Shown: one piece after another, positions 1-7,410 of the stretch | Layout of the letters: each line of letters begins with the position of its first letter | Numbering within the stretch: position 1 is the first letter of the stretch | Assembly: GCA_030147645.1 (NCBI GenBank) | Contig: JASBUY010000097.1 | Location: forward strand, 1 to 9,855 | Direction of reading: 5' to 3' | Length of the DNA stretch: 9,855 nucleotides | Source of the DNA: Aquabacter sp. | Lineage (GTDB): Bacteria > Pseudomonadota > Alphaproteobacteria > Rhizobiales > Xanthobacteraceae | Made by a program: the position numbers and the translations under genes | The notes under the pieces: generated by a model | What the model was told of the DNA's origin: nothing | The model's input: the letters and a program-made list of their open reading frames with translations, nothing else | Databases searched by the model: none

Positions 1-14
1 ATCGGTTCTGAGCC

Positions 15-1151
15 ATGCCGCTTCTCCTGCGCTATCGCCGCCGCATGGGCATTCTGGTGGTGGGCATCATCGCCCTGCTGCTGCTGGCCAATCTCGTGCC
101 GGACCCGGCCGGGCGCTATATCTGGCGGGGCGGGCAGAAGATGCCGGGCGCGCCCTGGTACGAGCAGCTTCACGGCCGGCTCCAGCGCCTTGCGTTTTAT
201 GTGCAGGACAATTTCGGCTTCCGCGCGAGCCTGCCTCTCGTGCGCCTCGCCATCCGTGATGCGCTCAATTCGCCGGAGAACGGCTTCATCTATGTGGGGC
301 GCAACGGCCAGTTGCTGTTTGCGGGCCAGCATGCGGCCTCGCAATCGGCGGGTGCGCTCATGCGCAAGGATGCGGTGGAACGGTTCGCGGCGCTCATGAT
401 GGCGCTTCAGCGGGAATTGGCGCCCTATGGCACCAAGCTCGTGGTCGCACTGCCCCCCAATGCCCAGTCGGTGGACCTCGATCAGCTTCCCGCCTGGCAG
501 GATGCCTATCCCGCCAAACCCACCGAATATTCCTATCTGCTGGAAGAACTCGGCGTGCGCGGCGTGACCGCCGTGGATCTGCGCGACGTGCTGCGCGCCT
601 CGCCCGACGCCCGCCGCTATCTGCCCAACGACACCCATTGGACCAACCGCTCGGCGGTGCTTGCCTTCAATGCCGTCATGCGGGCGGCGGGCCATCCGGA
701 CTGGCAGGTGAACGAGGCGGAGGTCGTCGGGCCGCTCGCGCCGTTCTTCCTCGGCGACCTTGCCCGATCACTGCGCCGCACGCCGCCTCTGGCGGATGAA
801 AACCAGGTGCTCAACCTGAAACCGCCGGGACCCCCGACGGGCTTCACCTTCGAGGGTCGGCATGAGGCGAAGCCATTTAACGGCTTCACCTATCGCTATG
901 CCGAGCAGGGGCCGCGCGTGCTCATCATCGGCGATTCCTACACGCTGAACATCTGGCCGCGCCTGTTCGCCTTCACCCCCGTCGCGGAGGTGGGCTGGAT
1001 GCATATGAGCAAGACCACTTATGGCAGCTGCGATTTCAATTTCGCCGATGTGAAGCGCTTTAAGCCCGATCTGCTCATCGTCGCGCGCGGCGAGCGGCTC
1101 TTCCCGTGCCTCAACGGCGCCTGGCCGGATTACCTCGCCTCGCCCGACTGA
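15..1151 (+). CDS. AlgX/AlgJ-like SGNH O-acetyltransferase (probable exopolysaccharide acetylation)
   Basis: This is a 378-residue membrane-anchored protein of the AlgX/AlgJ (SGNH hydrolase-like) family. Family members transfer acetyl groups onto exported polysaccharide on the periplasmic side, usually fed by an MBOAT (AlgI-like) membrane partner. A basic N-terminus is followed by one hydrophobic segment at about residues 11-28, a signal anchor that would place the rest in the periplasm. Family hallmarks visible are FGFR (67-70), the DTHW block (206-209, catalytic Asp/His) and GDSY (306-309, nucleophilic Ser). Both catalytic blocks are intact, so it is probably active. The ATG at 15 lies 3 nt after a TGA at 9-11 that could end an upstream co-transcribed gene, but only 14 bases are visible there. 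An alternative ATG at 45 would shorten the basic N-terminus. No polysaccharide genes are in view, so the substrate is unknown. It converges on erpA. Confidence 0.8.
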   Translation: MPLLLRYRRRMGILVVGIIALLLLANLVPDPAGRYIWRGGQKMPGAPWYEQLHGRLQRLAFYVQDNFGFRASLPLVRLAIRDALNSPENGFIYVGRNGQLLFAGQHAASQSAGALMRKDAVERFAALMMALQRELAPYGTKLVVALPPNAQSVDLDQLPAWQDAYPAKPTEYSYLLEELGVRGVTAVDLRDVLRASPDARRYLPNDTHWTNRSAVLAFNAVMRAAGHPDWQVNEAEVVGPLAPFFLGDLARSLRRTPPLADENQVLNLKPPGPPTGFTFEGRHEAKPFNGFTYRYAEQGPRVLIIGDSYTLNIWPRLFAFTPVAEVGWMHMSKTTYGSCDFNFADVKRFKPDLLIVARGERLFPCLNGAWPDYLASPD

Positions 1152-1165
1152 CGTTCGGCGACCAA

Positions 1166-1220
1166 TAGGGAATGCGTGATCCGATCAGCCTGCGGTGTAG
1201 GCTGATCGGCGCATGCTCTA
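1166..1220 (-). repeat. Single-unit TAGAG...CTCTA palindromic element (copy 1)
   Basis: This is a 55-nt imperfect palindrome filling most of the gap between the converging AlgX-like gene and erpA. The inner stem is CCGATCAGCCT (1181-1191) against AGGCTGATCGG (1199-1209) around a 7-nt loop. Outer arms are 1166-1176 and 1210-1220. The last five bases, CTCTA, read TAGAG on the minus strand, and their TAG is the erpA stop codon. Read on the minus strand it matches the first unit of the copy at 9772-9826 at 53 of 55 positions. The hairpin could terminate or stabilise both converging transcripts, but it has no T-tract. Only one unit is present here; the other locations have or suggest two. Confidence 0.85.
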
Positions 1221-1577
1221 CAGGGCGAAGCTGGTGCCGCAGCCGCAGGAGGCGGTCGCCTGGGGATTATCCACCCGGAACGCGGCGCCGATCAAATCGT
1301 CCACGAAATCGAGGCGCGACCCGGCCAGATAGTCGAGCGACACCTTGTCCACGACCACCACCGCGCCGTCCTTCTCGATGACCAGATCGTCGGCATCGCG
1401 CTCCCGCGTCACGTCGAACTTGTATTGGAAGCCTGAGCAGCCGCCGCCCTCCACGCTGACGCGCAGCACACTTTCCGGCGGCTCGCCGGCGAGGATTTCG
1501 CCGATCCGGCGGGCGGCGCTGTCGGTGACCAGAAAAGCGGGGGCAAGGGCGGCATCCACGGCATGGTTCCCGTACAT
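1218..1577 (-). CDS. erpA: ErpA/IscA-type iron-sulfur cluster insertion protein (HesB family)
   Basis: This is a cytosolic A-type carrier that receives Fe-S clusters from the assembly machinery and hands them to apoproteins. The product is 119 residues, a normal length. The three conserved cysteines are present: C47 in GGGCSGF, and C111 and C113 in the C-terminal CGCG motif. The strand pattern LRVSVEGGGCSGFQY is typical of the HesB fold. I chose the ATG at 1577, which has AAGGA 11 nt upstream. A TTG at 1601 would add eight residues (MVRRINRR) not expected in the family and would consume that Shine-Dalgarno. The gene diverges from dgt across a 72-bp gap that must hold both promoters. ErpA, IscA and HesB are hard to separate by eye; ErpA fits the alphaproteobacterial neighbourhood best. 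The TAG stop is formed by the end of the adjacent palindromic repeat. Confidence 0.9.
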   Translation of the reverse strand: MYGNHAVDAALAPAFLVTDSAARRIGEILAGEPPESVLRVSVEGGGCSGFQYKFDVTRERDADDLVIEKDGAVVVVDKVSLDYLAGSRLDFVDDLIGAAFRVDNPQATASCGCGTSFAL

Positions 1578-1649
1578 TCGGCGGTTGATCCTTCGGACCA
1601 ATATTAGTTAAGTGCGCCCGCGTCGAAGTTAAAGGGGGCGGGGGCAAGC

Positions 1650-2852
1650 ATGGCGGTTGCGGGAGGGCGGCCGCGCGTGCCGTGGGCGAGTGACCCGTTC
1701 CGCACCCGAGGGCGGCTGTTCGCGGAGCCGGACGATTCTCGCAATCCCTTCCGGCGCGATTGCGACCGTATCATCCATTCGACGGCTTTCCGACGCCTCA
1801 AGCACAAGACCCAGGTGTTCGTCTTCCATGAGGGCGATCATTTCCGCACCCGCCTCACCCATACGCTGGAAGTGGTGCAGGTGGCGCGCTCCATCGCCCG
1901 CGCCCTTGGTCTCGACGAGGATCTGGCGGAGGCGTTGGCGCTCGCCCATGATCTCGGCCACCCGCCTTTCGCCCATGCCGGCGAGCGCGCGCTCGATGCC
2001 TGCCTGGCCGATCATGGCGGCTTCGACCACAATGCGCAGTCCCTGCGCGTGGTGACACGCCTGGAGCGCCGCTATGCGGATTTCGACGGCCTGAACCTCA
2101 CCTGGGAAGCCTTGGAGGGGATCGCCAAGCACAATGGCCCCCTGACCGATACGGGCGGAGCGGGGATCGGGCGCTATACCGCCGGCCTGCCGCACGCCAT
2201 CGCGGTGCATTCGGCGGCGCAGGACCTCGAACTGCACCAGCATGCCGGGCCGGAGGCGCAGGTCGCCTCCATCTCCGACGACATCGCCTATGACGTCCAC
2301 GATCTCGATGACGGGCTGCGGGCCGGCTTCTTCGCGCTGGAGGAGATCGCAGACCTGCCGCTGGTGGGCGATGCGGTGGCCGAAGTGCGCGCGCGCTATC
2401 CCGAACTGCCGCGCGAACGCATCGGCATGGAGGTCATGCGCCGCGTCATCACCCGCCTGATCGAGGATGTGGTGCGCGAAAGCGATGCGGCGGCGCTTGC
2501 CGCGGGCGTCGGGTCCGCCGCCGAGGTGCGGGCGCTCGGACGTCCCCTCATCGGTTTTTCCGCCCCCATGCGCGAAGCGGAGGCCGCCATCAAGACGTTT
2601 CTGTTCGCCCGCATGTACCGCCATCCCCGCGTGGAACGGGTGATGGCCGATGCGGTCCAGGTGGTGCGCGATCTCTATGGGCATTTTCTCGCGAGCCCCC
2701 AGGACATGCCGGAACGCTGGCGGGACGGGCTGGCCCCCGGCGAGCAGGATCGGCTGGCGCGGCGCGTGGCGGATTACATCGCCGGCATGACCGACCGTTA
2801 TGCCCTCGACCAGCACGCCCGCTTCTTTGACTTGACGCCGGATTTGCGTTAG
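1650..2852 (+). CDS. dgt: Deoxyguanosinetriphosphate triphosphohydrolase-like HD-domain protein
   Basis: This is a 400-residue dNTP triphosphohydrolase of the HD superfamily. The family cleaves dNTPs to deoxynucleoside and tripolyphosphate, affecting nucleotide pools and replication fidelity. The N-terminal family signature, centred on FRRDCDRIIHSTAFRRLKHK, spans residues 34-53. Metal ligands follow the HD order: H71 in THTLEV, H100-D101 in AHDLGHPPF, and a later Asp in SDDIAY (about 210). The substrate-pocket stretch FDHNAQSLR (125-133) is also intact. Length and C-terminus are normal. The start ATG is preceded by G-rich Shine-Dalgarno-like sequence (AAGGGGG at 1632-1638, GGGGG closer in). 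It is the first gene of a run with argS (53-bp gap) and the SPOR gene, and is transcribed away from erpA. It stops with TAG. Substrate preference cannot be judged from sequence. Confidence 0.93.
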   Translation: MAVAGGRPRVPWASDPFRTRGRLFAEPDDSRNPFRRDCDRIIHSTAFRRLKHKTQVFVFHEGDHFRTRLTHTLEVVQVARSIARALGLDEDLAEALALAHDLGHPPFAHAGERALDACLADHGGFDHNAQSLRVVTRLERRYADFDGLNLTWEALEGIAKHNGPLTDTGGAGIGRYTAGLPHAIAVHSAAQDLELHQHAGPEAQVASISDDIAYDVHDLDDGLRAGFFALEEIADLPLVGDAVAEVRARYPELPRERIGMEVMRRVITRLIEDVVRESDAAALAAGVGSAAEVRALGRPLIGFSAPMREAEAAIKTFLFARMYRHPRVERVMADAVQVVRDLYGHFLASPQDMPERWRDGLAPGEQDRLARRVADYIAGMTDRYALDQHARFFDLTPDLR

Positions 2853-2905
2853 GCGCCGCGCTTCGCGGTTTTCACCGCCATTTGCCAGCACATTGGATGC
2901 CTCCC

Positions 2906-4663
2906 ATGAACGTCTACGCGATCTTCGCCGATCACGTGCGCGCCGCCGTGACCGGCCTTGCCGAGGAGGGCCTGGTCCCTGAAGGACTGGCGCTCGCCCG
3001 CGTGGTGGTGGAGCCTCCCCGCGATGCCGCGAATGGCGATCTCGCCACCAATGCCGCCATGGTTCTCGCTAAGGATGCCGGCATGAAGCCGCGCGATCTC
3101 GCCGGGCTGATCGCCGCGCGCCTGGAAGGGTTGCCGCATGTGACCAAGGTGGAGGTGGCCGGCCCCGGCTTCATCAATCTTTCGCTCGATCCCGCCTTCT
3201 GGCCCACCATCCTCGTGCCGGTGCTGAACCAGGGCACCGCGTTCGGCGCTTCGGCGCTGGGCGGGGGCGAGGCGGTGAATGTGGAATATGTCTCCGCCAA
3301 CCCGACCGGCCCCATGCATGTGGGCCATTGCCGGGGCGCGGTGTTCGGCGATGCCATGGCGAACCTTCTCGCCTTCGCGGGCTACGCCGTCACGCGCGAA
3401 TATTACATCAACGATGCAGGCGCCCAGGTGGATGTGCTCGCCCGCTCCGCTTTCCTGCGCTATCGCGAGGCGCTGGGCGAGGACATCGGCGCCATCCCGG
3501 AAGGCCTCTATCCCGGGGATTATCTCGTTCCGGTGGGTGAAGCGCTCGCCAGGGAGCATGGCCCGGCATTGACCGGCTTGCCGGAGGCCCAGTGGCTTCC
3601 GCTCGTCAAGGAGGCCGCCATCTCCGCCATGATGGCGATGATCCGGGCCGACCTTGCCGCGCTCGGCATCCGCTTCGATGTGTTCTTCTCGGAACGCTCG
3701 CTCTCGCAGGGCACGGATCGCGTGGCCGCCACCATCGAGGCGCTGAAGACCAGCGGCGAGGTCTATCAGGGCCGTCTCGCCCCGCCCAAGGGCGCGCCCA
3801 TCGAGGATTGGGAGGATCGCGAACAGACCCTGTTCCGCTCCACCGATTTCGGCGACGACGTGGATCGCCCGCTCATCAAGTCGGACGGCAGCTACACCTA
3901 TTTCGCCAGCGACATCGCCTATCACAAGGACAAGTTCGATCGCGGCTTCCGCCGCATGATCGACGTGTGGGGCGCCGACCATGGCGGCTATGTGAAGCGC
4001 ATGCAGGCCGCCGTGAAGGCAGTGAGCGGCGGCGCAGCCAGTCTCGACATCGAACTGTGCCAGTTGGTGCGTCTCACCCGCAATGGCGAGCCGGTGCGCA
4101 TGTCCAAGCGCGCGGGCTCCTTCGTCACCCTGCGCGACGTGGTGGATGAAGTCGGCCGCGACGCGGTGCGCTTCATGATGCTGTTCCGCAAGAATGACGC
4201 CCCGCTCGACTTTGATCTTGCAAAGGTGATCGAGCAGTCGCGGGAGAATCCCGTCTTCTACGTCCAGTATGCCCATGCCCGGGCACACTCGATCCTGCGC
4301 AACGCGCGCGAAGCGTTCAAGGATCTGCCCCAGGCGCGGGAAGCGTTTGCGGACAGTGACTTCTCCCGCCTGAGGGACGCCGGCGAACTCGCTCTACTCA
4401 TGCGCCTCGCGTCCTGGCCGCGTCTCGTCGAGCAGGCAGCGAGCGCGCGCGAGCCCCATCGCGTGGCGTTTTTCTTGTACGAATTGGCAAGCGAGTTCCA
4501 CGCCCAGTGGAACAAAGGGAAAGACTTGCCACATTTACGCTTCATTATGGAGAATGATCTAGGGTTGACCATGCCGCGGCTGGGCTTGGTCCATGGTGTG
4601 GCGACGGTGCTCGCTTCGGGCCTCATGGTGCTGGGGGTTGAGGCGGTCCAGGAAATGAAGTGA
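2906..4663 (+). CDS. argS: Arginyl-tRNA synthetase
   Basis: This is a class Ia aminoacyl-tRNA synthetase charging tRNA-Arg in the cytosol; it is essential. The 585-residue product has the standard domain order. An N-terminal Add-1 tRNA-binding domain (about 1-110) contains the typical GDLATNAAM and VAGPGFINL stretches. The Rossmann catalytic domain carries the HIGH motif as HVGH (138-141, in SANPTGPMHVGH). The KMSKS-equivalent loop is MSKRAG (399-404), as usual for ArgS. A C-terminal DALR anticodon-binding domain follows (about 455-585). I chose the ATG at 2906 (MNVYAIFADH) because it matches the family N-terminus and length; a TTG at 2882 and an ATG at 2897 are in frame but less likely. The Shine-Dalgarno is weak. 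Codons in the DALR domain (about 4471-4560) are unusually AT-rich for this window, with TTG, TTA and CTA leucines. Confidence 0.97.
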   Translation: MNVYAIFADHVRAAVTGLAEEGLVPEGLALARVVVEPPRDAANGDLATNAAMVLAKDAGMKPRDLAGLIAARLEGLPHVTKVEVAGPGFINLSLDPAFWPTILVPVLNQGTAFGASALGGGEAVNVEYVSANPTGPMHVGHCRGAVFGDAMANLLAFAGYAVTREYYINDAGAQVDVLARSAFLRYREALGEDIGAIPEGLYPGDYLVPVGEALAREHGPALTGLPEAQWLPLVKEAAISAMMAMIRADLAALGIRFDVFFSERSLSQGTDRVAATIEALKTSGEVYQGRLAPPKGAPIEDWEDREQTLFRSTDFGDDVDRPLIKSDGSYTYFASDIAYHKDKFDRGFRRMIDVWGADHGGYVKRMQAAVKAVSGGAASLDIELCQLVRLTRNGEPVRMSKRAGSFVTLRDVVDEVGRDAVRFMMLFRKNDAPLDFDLAKVIEQSRENPVFYVQYAHARAHSILRNAREAFKDLPQAREAFADSDFSRLRDAGELALLMRLASWPRLVEQAASAREPHRVAFFLYELASEFHAQWNKGKDLPHLRFIMENDLGLTMPRLGLVHGVATVLASGLMVLGVEAVQEMK

Positions 4664-4741
4664 CCCCGCGCGCCGGCATCCATGCCGCTTGCCTTCGGCG
4701 GAGCAGGGTCAAGATCCCCGTTCGCAGACGGTTGAGGCAAT

Positions 4742-6448
4742 ATGGGTGACGACAGCAGCTTCCGCTACCGGCGCGATGACGGCTACGCAGCGCAGCCGAC
4801 CGGATCAAGGTCCCCGCAGGCGCAACCGGACACCCAGTCCGCGGAGGATGCGCTCGCCGAACTGGCGCGGATGATCGGCGAGAACGATCCGTTCGCCGAT
4901 TTCGCGGATATGGCGGAAGAACCGGCGCCCGCGCCGGCGCCCGCCCGTCCCGCCCGGGAGGCCCCGGGCCGCCCGCAATTCTCAGCCCTTCCGGTTGAAC
5001 GCCGCTTCGACGATTGGCAGCCGGGCCGACGCTCTCGCGAGGAGGGCGACAATGCTCCCGCGACGCGCGAACCGACCGTCTCGCGCGGTGCGCCGACATC
5101 CCCTCCCGCCTTTCCCTCGCGTGCGCCCGCCGCTCCCACGCCCCGGCCGCCTTTGCCGCAGGCGCCCTCCGTCGCGGGCCGCGATGCCGCTTTCCCGCCG
5201 CGCGAGAGCACGGCGGTCGGCGGGCTGCGCGGACGTGCGCCCGAGCCGCGCGGCTGGGCAGGCTCCGAAGCGACCCAGTGGGGTGCGGCTGAGGCCGCGG
5301 GCTCCGCGGAGCAGCGCTCCACCGTGCGCCAGGGCTACGGCTCGCTCGCCCGCCGCGCGGACGGCTCCGCCGACCAGACACGCGCTCCGGCGACCCGCCA
5401 GGACTATGACGAGGAAGACGATACGGTCCAGCCGGACCGGCGCGATGACAGCGCCTATGCCTATTCGGATTCCGAGCAGACGCGCTACGCCGATTACGAC
5501 GACACCTATGACCCGGCCTTCGATGACGAAGGCTACATGCCCCCGCACAGCGAAGAGGTCTATGAGACCGAGCCGCGCCGCAATAAGGGGCGCATCGCGC
5601 TGATCGCTGTGGGCGCTCTGGTGGGCCTCGGCGTCGTCGCCACGGCCGGCGTGATGATGTTCGGCGGCGGCGGTTCGTCGTCGTCCTCAACCGCCGAAAC
5701 CGCCCCCGTTATCAAGGCCGACACGACCCCGAGCAAAGTTGCGGGGCCGACGCCCGGCAATGGCCAGGGCGCGGACGGCCAGAAGCTCATCTATGACCGC
5801 GTGGGCGGCCAGCCCGGGCAGGAGCGCGTGGTTCCGCGCGAAGAACAGCCCATGGATGTGAGCGCCGCTGCGGCCGCCGCCGCTGCCGCGGGCGCCCAGC
5901 AGCCGACATCCCCCACGGATCCCAAGCGCGTGCGCACCGTGGCCGTTCGGTCCGACGGCAGCATCGCACCCAATGCCGCGCCGCCCGCCGCGCCGGCCGC
6001 ACCCACCGGCGTTGCGCCCACCGCTTATGCGCCCACGCAAAATCCGGTTCCCACCGGCGCGCCTCCGCCCAAGACCGTGGCCGTCGTCCCGACCACGGGC
6101 CAGGGCGTGCCCATGGCGGCGCCCGCCGCCCCCCCGGCGCCTGCCGCCGCCCAGCAGGCCGCCGCGCCCGCCGCGCCTCCGCCTGCTGCTTCGGCCAACG
6201 GAAATTATGTGGTGCAGGTCTCCTCTCAAAAGTCCGAGGCGGACGCGCTCGGCTCTTTCAAGGTGCTTCAGACCCGCTATCCGCAGCTCCTCGGCAGCTA
6301 TAAGGCGTCCGTGCAGCGGGCGGACCTCGGGGACAAGGGCGTGTTCTACCGCGCGCTGGTCGGCCCCTTCGGCACGCGCGACGAGGCGAACAATCTCTGC
6401 AACGCACTCCAGGCGCAGGGCGGCACCTGCTTCGTCACCCGCCGCTGA
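4742..6448 (+). CDS. Bitopic SPOR-domain envelope protein
   Basis: This is a 568-residue predicted inner-membrane protein with a periplasmic SPOR domain. SPOR domains bind the denuded glycan strands found at division septa, so a cell-division or envelope role is likely. Order: a long disordered cytoplasmic part rich in Pro, Ala, Arg and acidic residues (1-280), with a Tyr/Asp-rich stretch at about 221-276; one transmembrane helix (about 284-307, just after RRNKGR); an Ala/Pro linker with a run of nine alanines after DVS; and the SPOR domain (about 487-568), beginning GNYVVQVSS and ending at the C-terminus. GAGG at 4734-4737 lies four bases before the ATG, supporting this start. The gene follows argS after 78 bp and is followed by a strong terminator, so it probably closes the dgt-argS run. 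Only the SPOR and transmembrane parts are recognisable; the rest is low complexity and fast-evolving. Confidence 0.88.
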   Translation: MGDDSSFRYRRDDGYAAQPTGSRSPQAQPDTQSAEDALAELARMIGENDPFADFADMAEEPAPAPAPARPAREAPGRPQFSALPVERRFDDWQPGRRSREEGDNAPATREPTVSRGAPTSPPAFPSRAPAAPTPRPPLPQAPSVAGRDAAFPPRESTAVGGLRGRAPEPRGWAGSEATQWGAAEAAGSAEQRSTVRQGYGSLARRADGSADQTRAPATRQDYDEEDDTVQPDRRDDSAYAYSDSEQTRYADYDDTYDPAFDDEGYMPPHSEEVYETEPRRNKGRIALIAVGALVGLGVVATAGVMMFGGGGSSSSSTAETAPVIKADTTPSKVAGPTPGNGQGADGQKLIYDRVGGQPGQERVVPREEQPMDVSAAAAAAAAAGAQQPTSPTDPKRVRTVAVRSDGSIAPNAAPPAAPAAPTGVAPTAYAPTQNPVPTGAPPPKTVAVVPTTGQGVPMAAPAAPPAPAAAQQAAAPAAPPPAASANGNYVVQVSSQKSEADALGSFKVLQTRYPQLLGSYKASVQRADLGDKGVFYRALVGPFGTRDEANNLCNALQAQGGTCFVTRR

Positions 6449-6470
6449 TCCAGCCGTCTTCTGAGACAAG

Positions 6471-6497
6471 AAGGCCGGGCGAATGCCCGGCCTTTTT
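6471..6497. terminator. Intrinsic terminator between converging SPOR and DUF815 genes
   Basis: A GC-rich perfect stem GGCCGGGC (6473-6480) and GCCCGGCC (6485-6492) closes a GAAT tetraloop and is followed by TTTTT (6493-6497). Two A-T pairs extend the stem. It lies 22 bp after the SPOR stop. In the minus direction the same hairpin is followed by a weaker T-rich tract (TTCTTGTCT), so it may also stop DUF815-gene readthrough. Confidence 0.9.
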
Positions 6498-6519
6498 CAT
6501 TCCCTGACGCATGCGGGTG

Positions 6520-7410
6520 TCAGGCGCCCGGCGCCTTCAGCGCCACACCGAGCCGGCCGGCGAGATCCTGCACATATTGCCATGCCGTGCGGCCCGAGCG
6601 AGCGCCGCGCGTCGTCGCCCATTCCAGGGCCTGCGGACGCCAGGTCTCTTCGGTCACCGGCAGGCCATGATGGGCCACATAGGCCTCCACCATGGCGAGA
6701 TATTCGTCCTGGCTGCATTTGTGGAAGCCGAGCCAGAGGCCGAAGCGGTCCGAGAGCGAAACCTTTTCCTCGACCGCCTCGCCGGGATTGATCGCGGTGG
6801 AGCGCTCATTCTCCATCATGTCGCGCGGCAGCAAATGGCGGCGGTTGGAGGTGGCGTAGAAGATGACATTGTCCGGCCGGCCCTCGATGCCGCCTTCGAG
6901 CACCGCCTTCAGCGACTTGTAGGAGGTGTCGTCGGCATCGAAGGAGAGGTCGTCGCAGAATACGATGAAGCGATGACGCGAGGGCCGCATCTGCGCCATG
7001 AGGGCCGGGAGCGTCTCGATATCCTCGCGGTGGATTTCCACCAGCTTGAGCCGGCTTTCCTGCGCCGACAGCCCCGCATTCACATGCGCATGGGCGGCTT
7101 TCACAAGCGAGCTCTTGCCCATGCCGCGCGCGCCCCAAAGCAGGGCATTGTTGGCTGGCAGGCCGCGCGCGAAGCGCGATGTGTTCTCCACCAGCTGGTC
7201 GCGCACCCGGTCGATGCCGTGCAGCAGGTCCATCTCCACGCGGTTGACGCGGGGCACGGGCTCGCAGCGCGCCGGGTCGGCGTGCCAGACGAAGGCGTCG
7301 GCGCGCTCGAAGTCGGGCGTGGCGGAGCGGGCCGGGGCGATCCGCTCGAGAGCGTCTGCGATGCGCACCAACACAGCGAGCGTGGCATCCGATGGGGCAT
7401 CCGGCGTCAT
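6520..7410 (-). CDS. DUF815-family AAA+ ATPase
   Basis: This is a 296-residue cytosolic P-loop ATPase of the DUF815 family (Pfam PF05673 from memory), which is widespread in proteobacteria but has no firmly established role. Walker A is GARGMGKS (93-100). Walker B is the hydrophobic strand ending in two acids, FIVFCDDLSF (148-157). The sensor-like strand YATSNRRHL (185-193) and the family motif SLSDRFGLWLGF (218-229) follow, so the ATPase core looks intact. The ATG at 7410 has an excellent Shine-Dalgarno just upstream (GGGAGGA on the minus strand, 7414-7420). An in-frame GTG at 7518 would add a 36-residue Arg/Lys-rich extension of compositional noise, so I rejected it. The gene converges on the SPOR gene across a shared terminator, and the long gap upstream separates it from the next gene. 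No partner gene is adjacent, so the context gives no function. Confidence 0.87.
   Translation of the reverse strand: MTPDAPSDATLAVLVRIADALERIAPARSATPDFERADAFVWHADPARCEPVPRVNRVEMDLLHGIDRVRDQLVENTSRFARGLPANNALLWGARGMGKSSLVKAAHAHVNAGLSAQESRLKLVEIHREDIETLPALMAQMRPSRHRFIVFCDDLSFDADDTSYKSLKAVLEGGIEGRPDNVIFYATSNRRHLLPRDMMENERSTAINPGEAVEEKVSLSDRFGLWLGFHKCSQDEYLAMVEAYVAHHGLPVTEETWRPQALEWATTRGARSGRTAWQYVQDLAGRLGVALKAPGA

Noticed and set aside
1629..2891. 420-codon open frame antisense to dgt
   Set aside because: It mirrors the high-GC codon bias of dgt, has composition-driven His/Arg/Gly-rich text with no domain, and fully overlaps a gene with clear catalytic motifs.
2849..4288. 479-codon open frame antisense to argS
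   Set aside because: It is a long shadow frame caused by G/C-ending codons in argS. It shows no recognisable motif, and argS is unambiguous.
4673..4687. Small hairpin CGGCATCCATGCCG between argS and the SPOR gene
   Set aside because: Six base pairs with a 2-nt loop and no T-tract is weak and expected by chance at this GC content, so it is not called a terminator.
4623..5690. Arg/Pro-rich frames in all directions across the SPOR gene
   Set aside because: GC-rich low-complexity DNA keeps every frame open. Only the frame ending in the SPOR domain has a transmembrane helix, a recognisable domain and a ribosome site.
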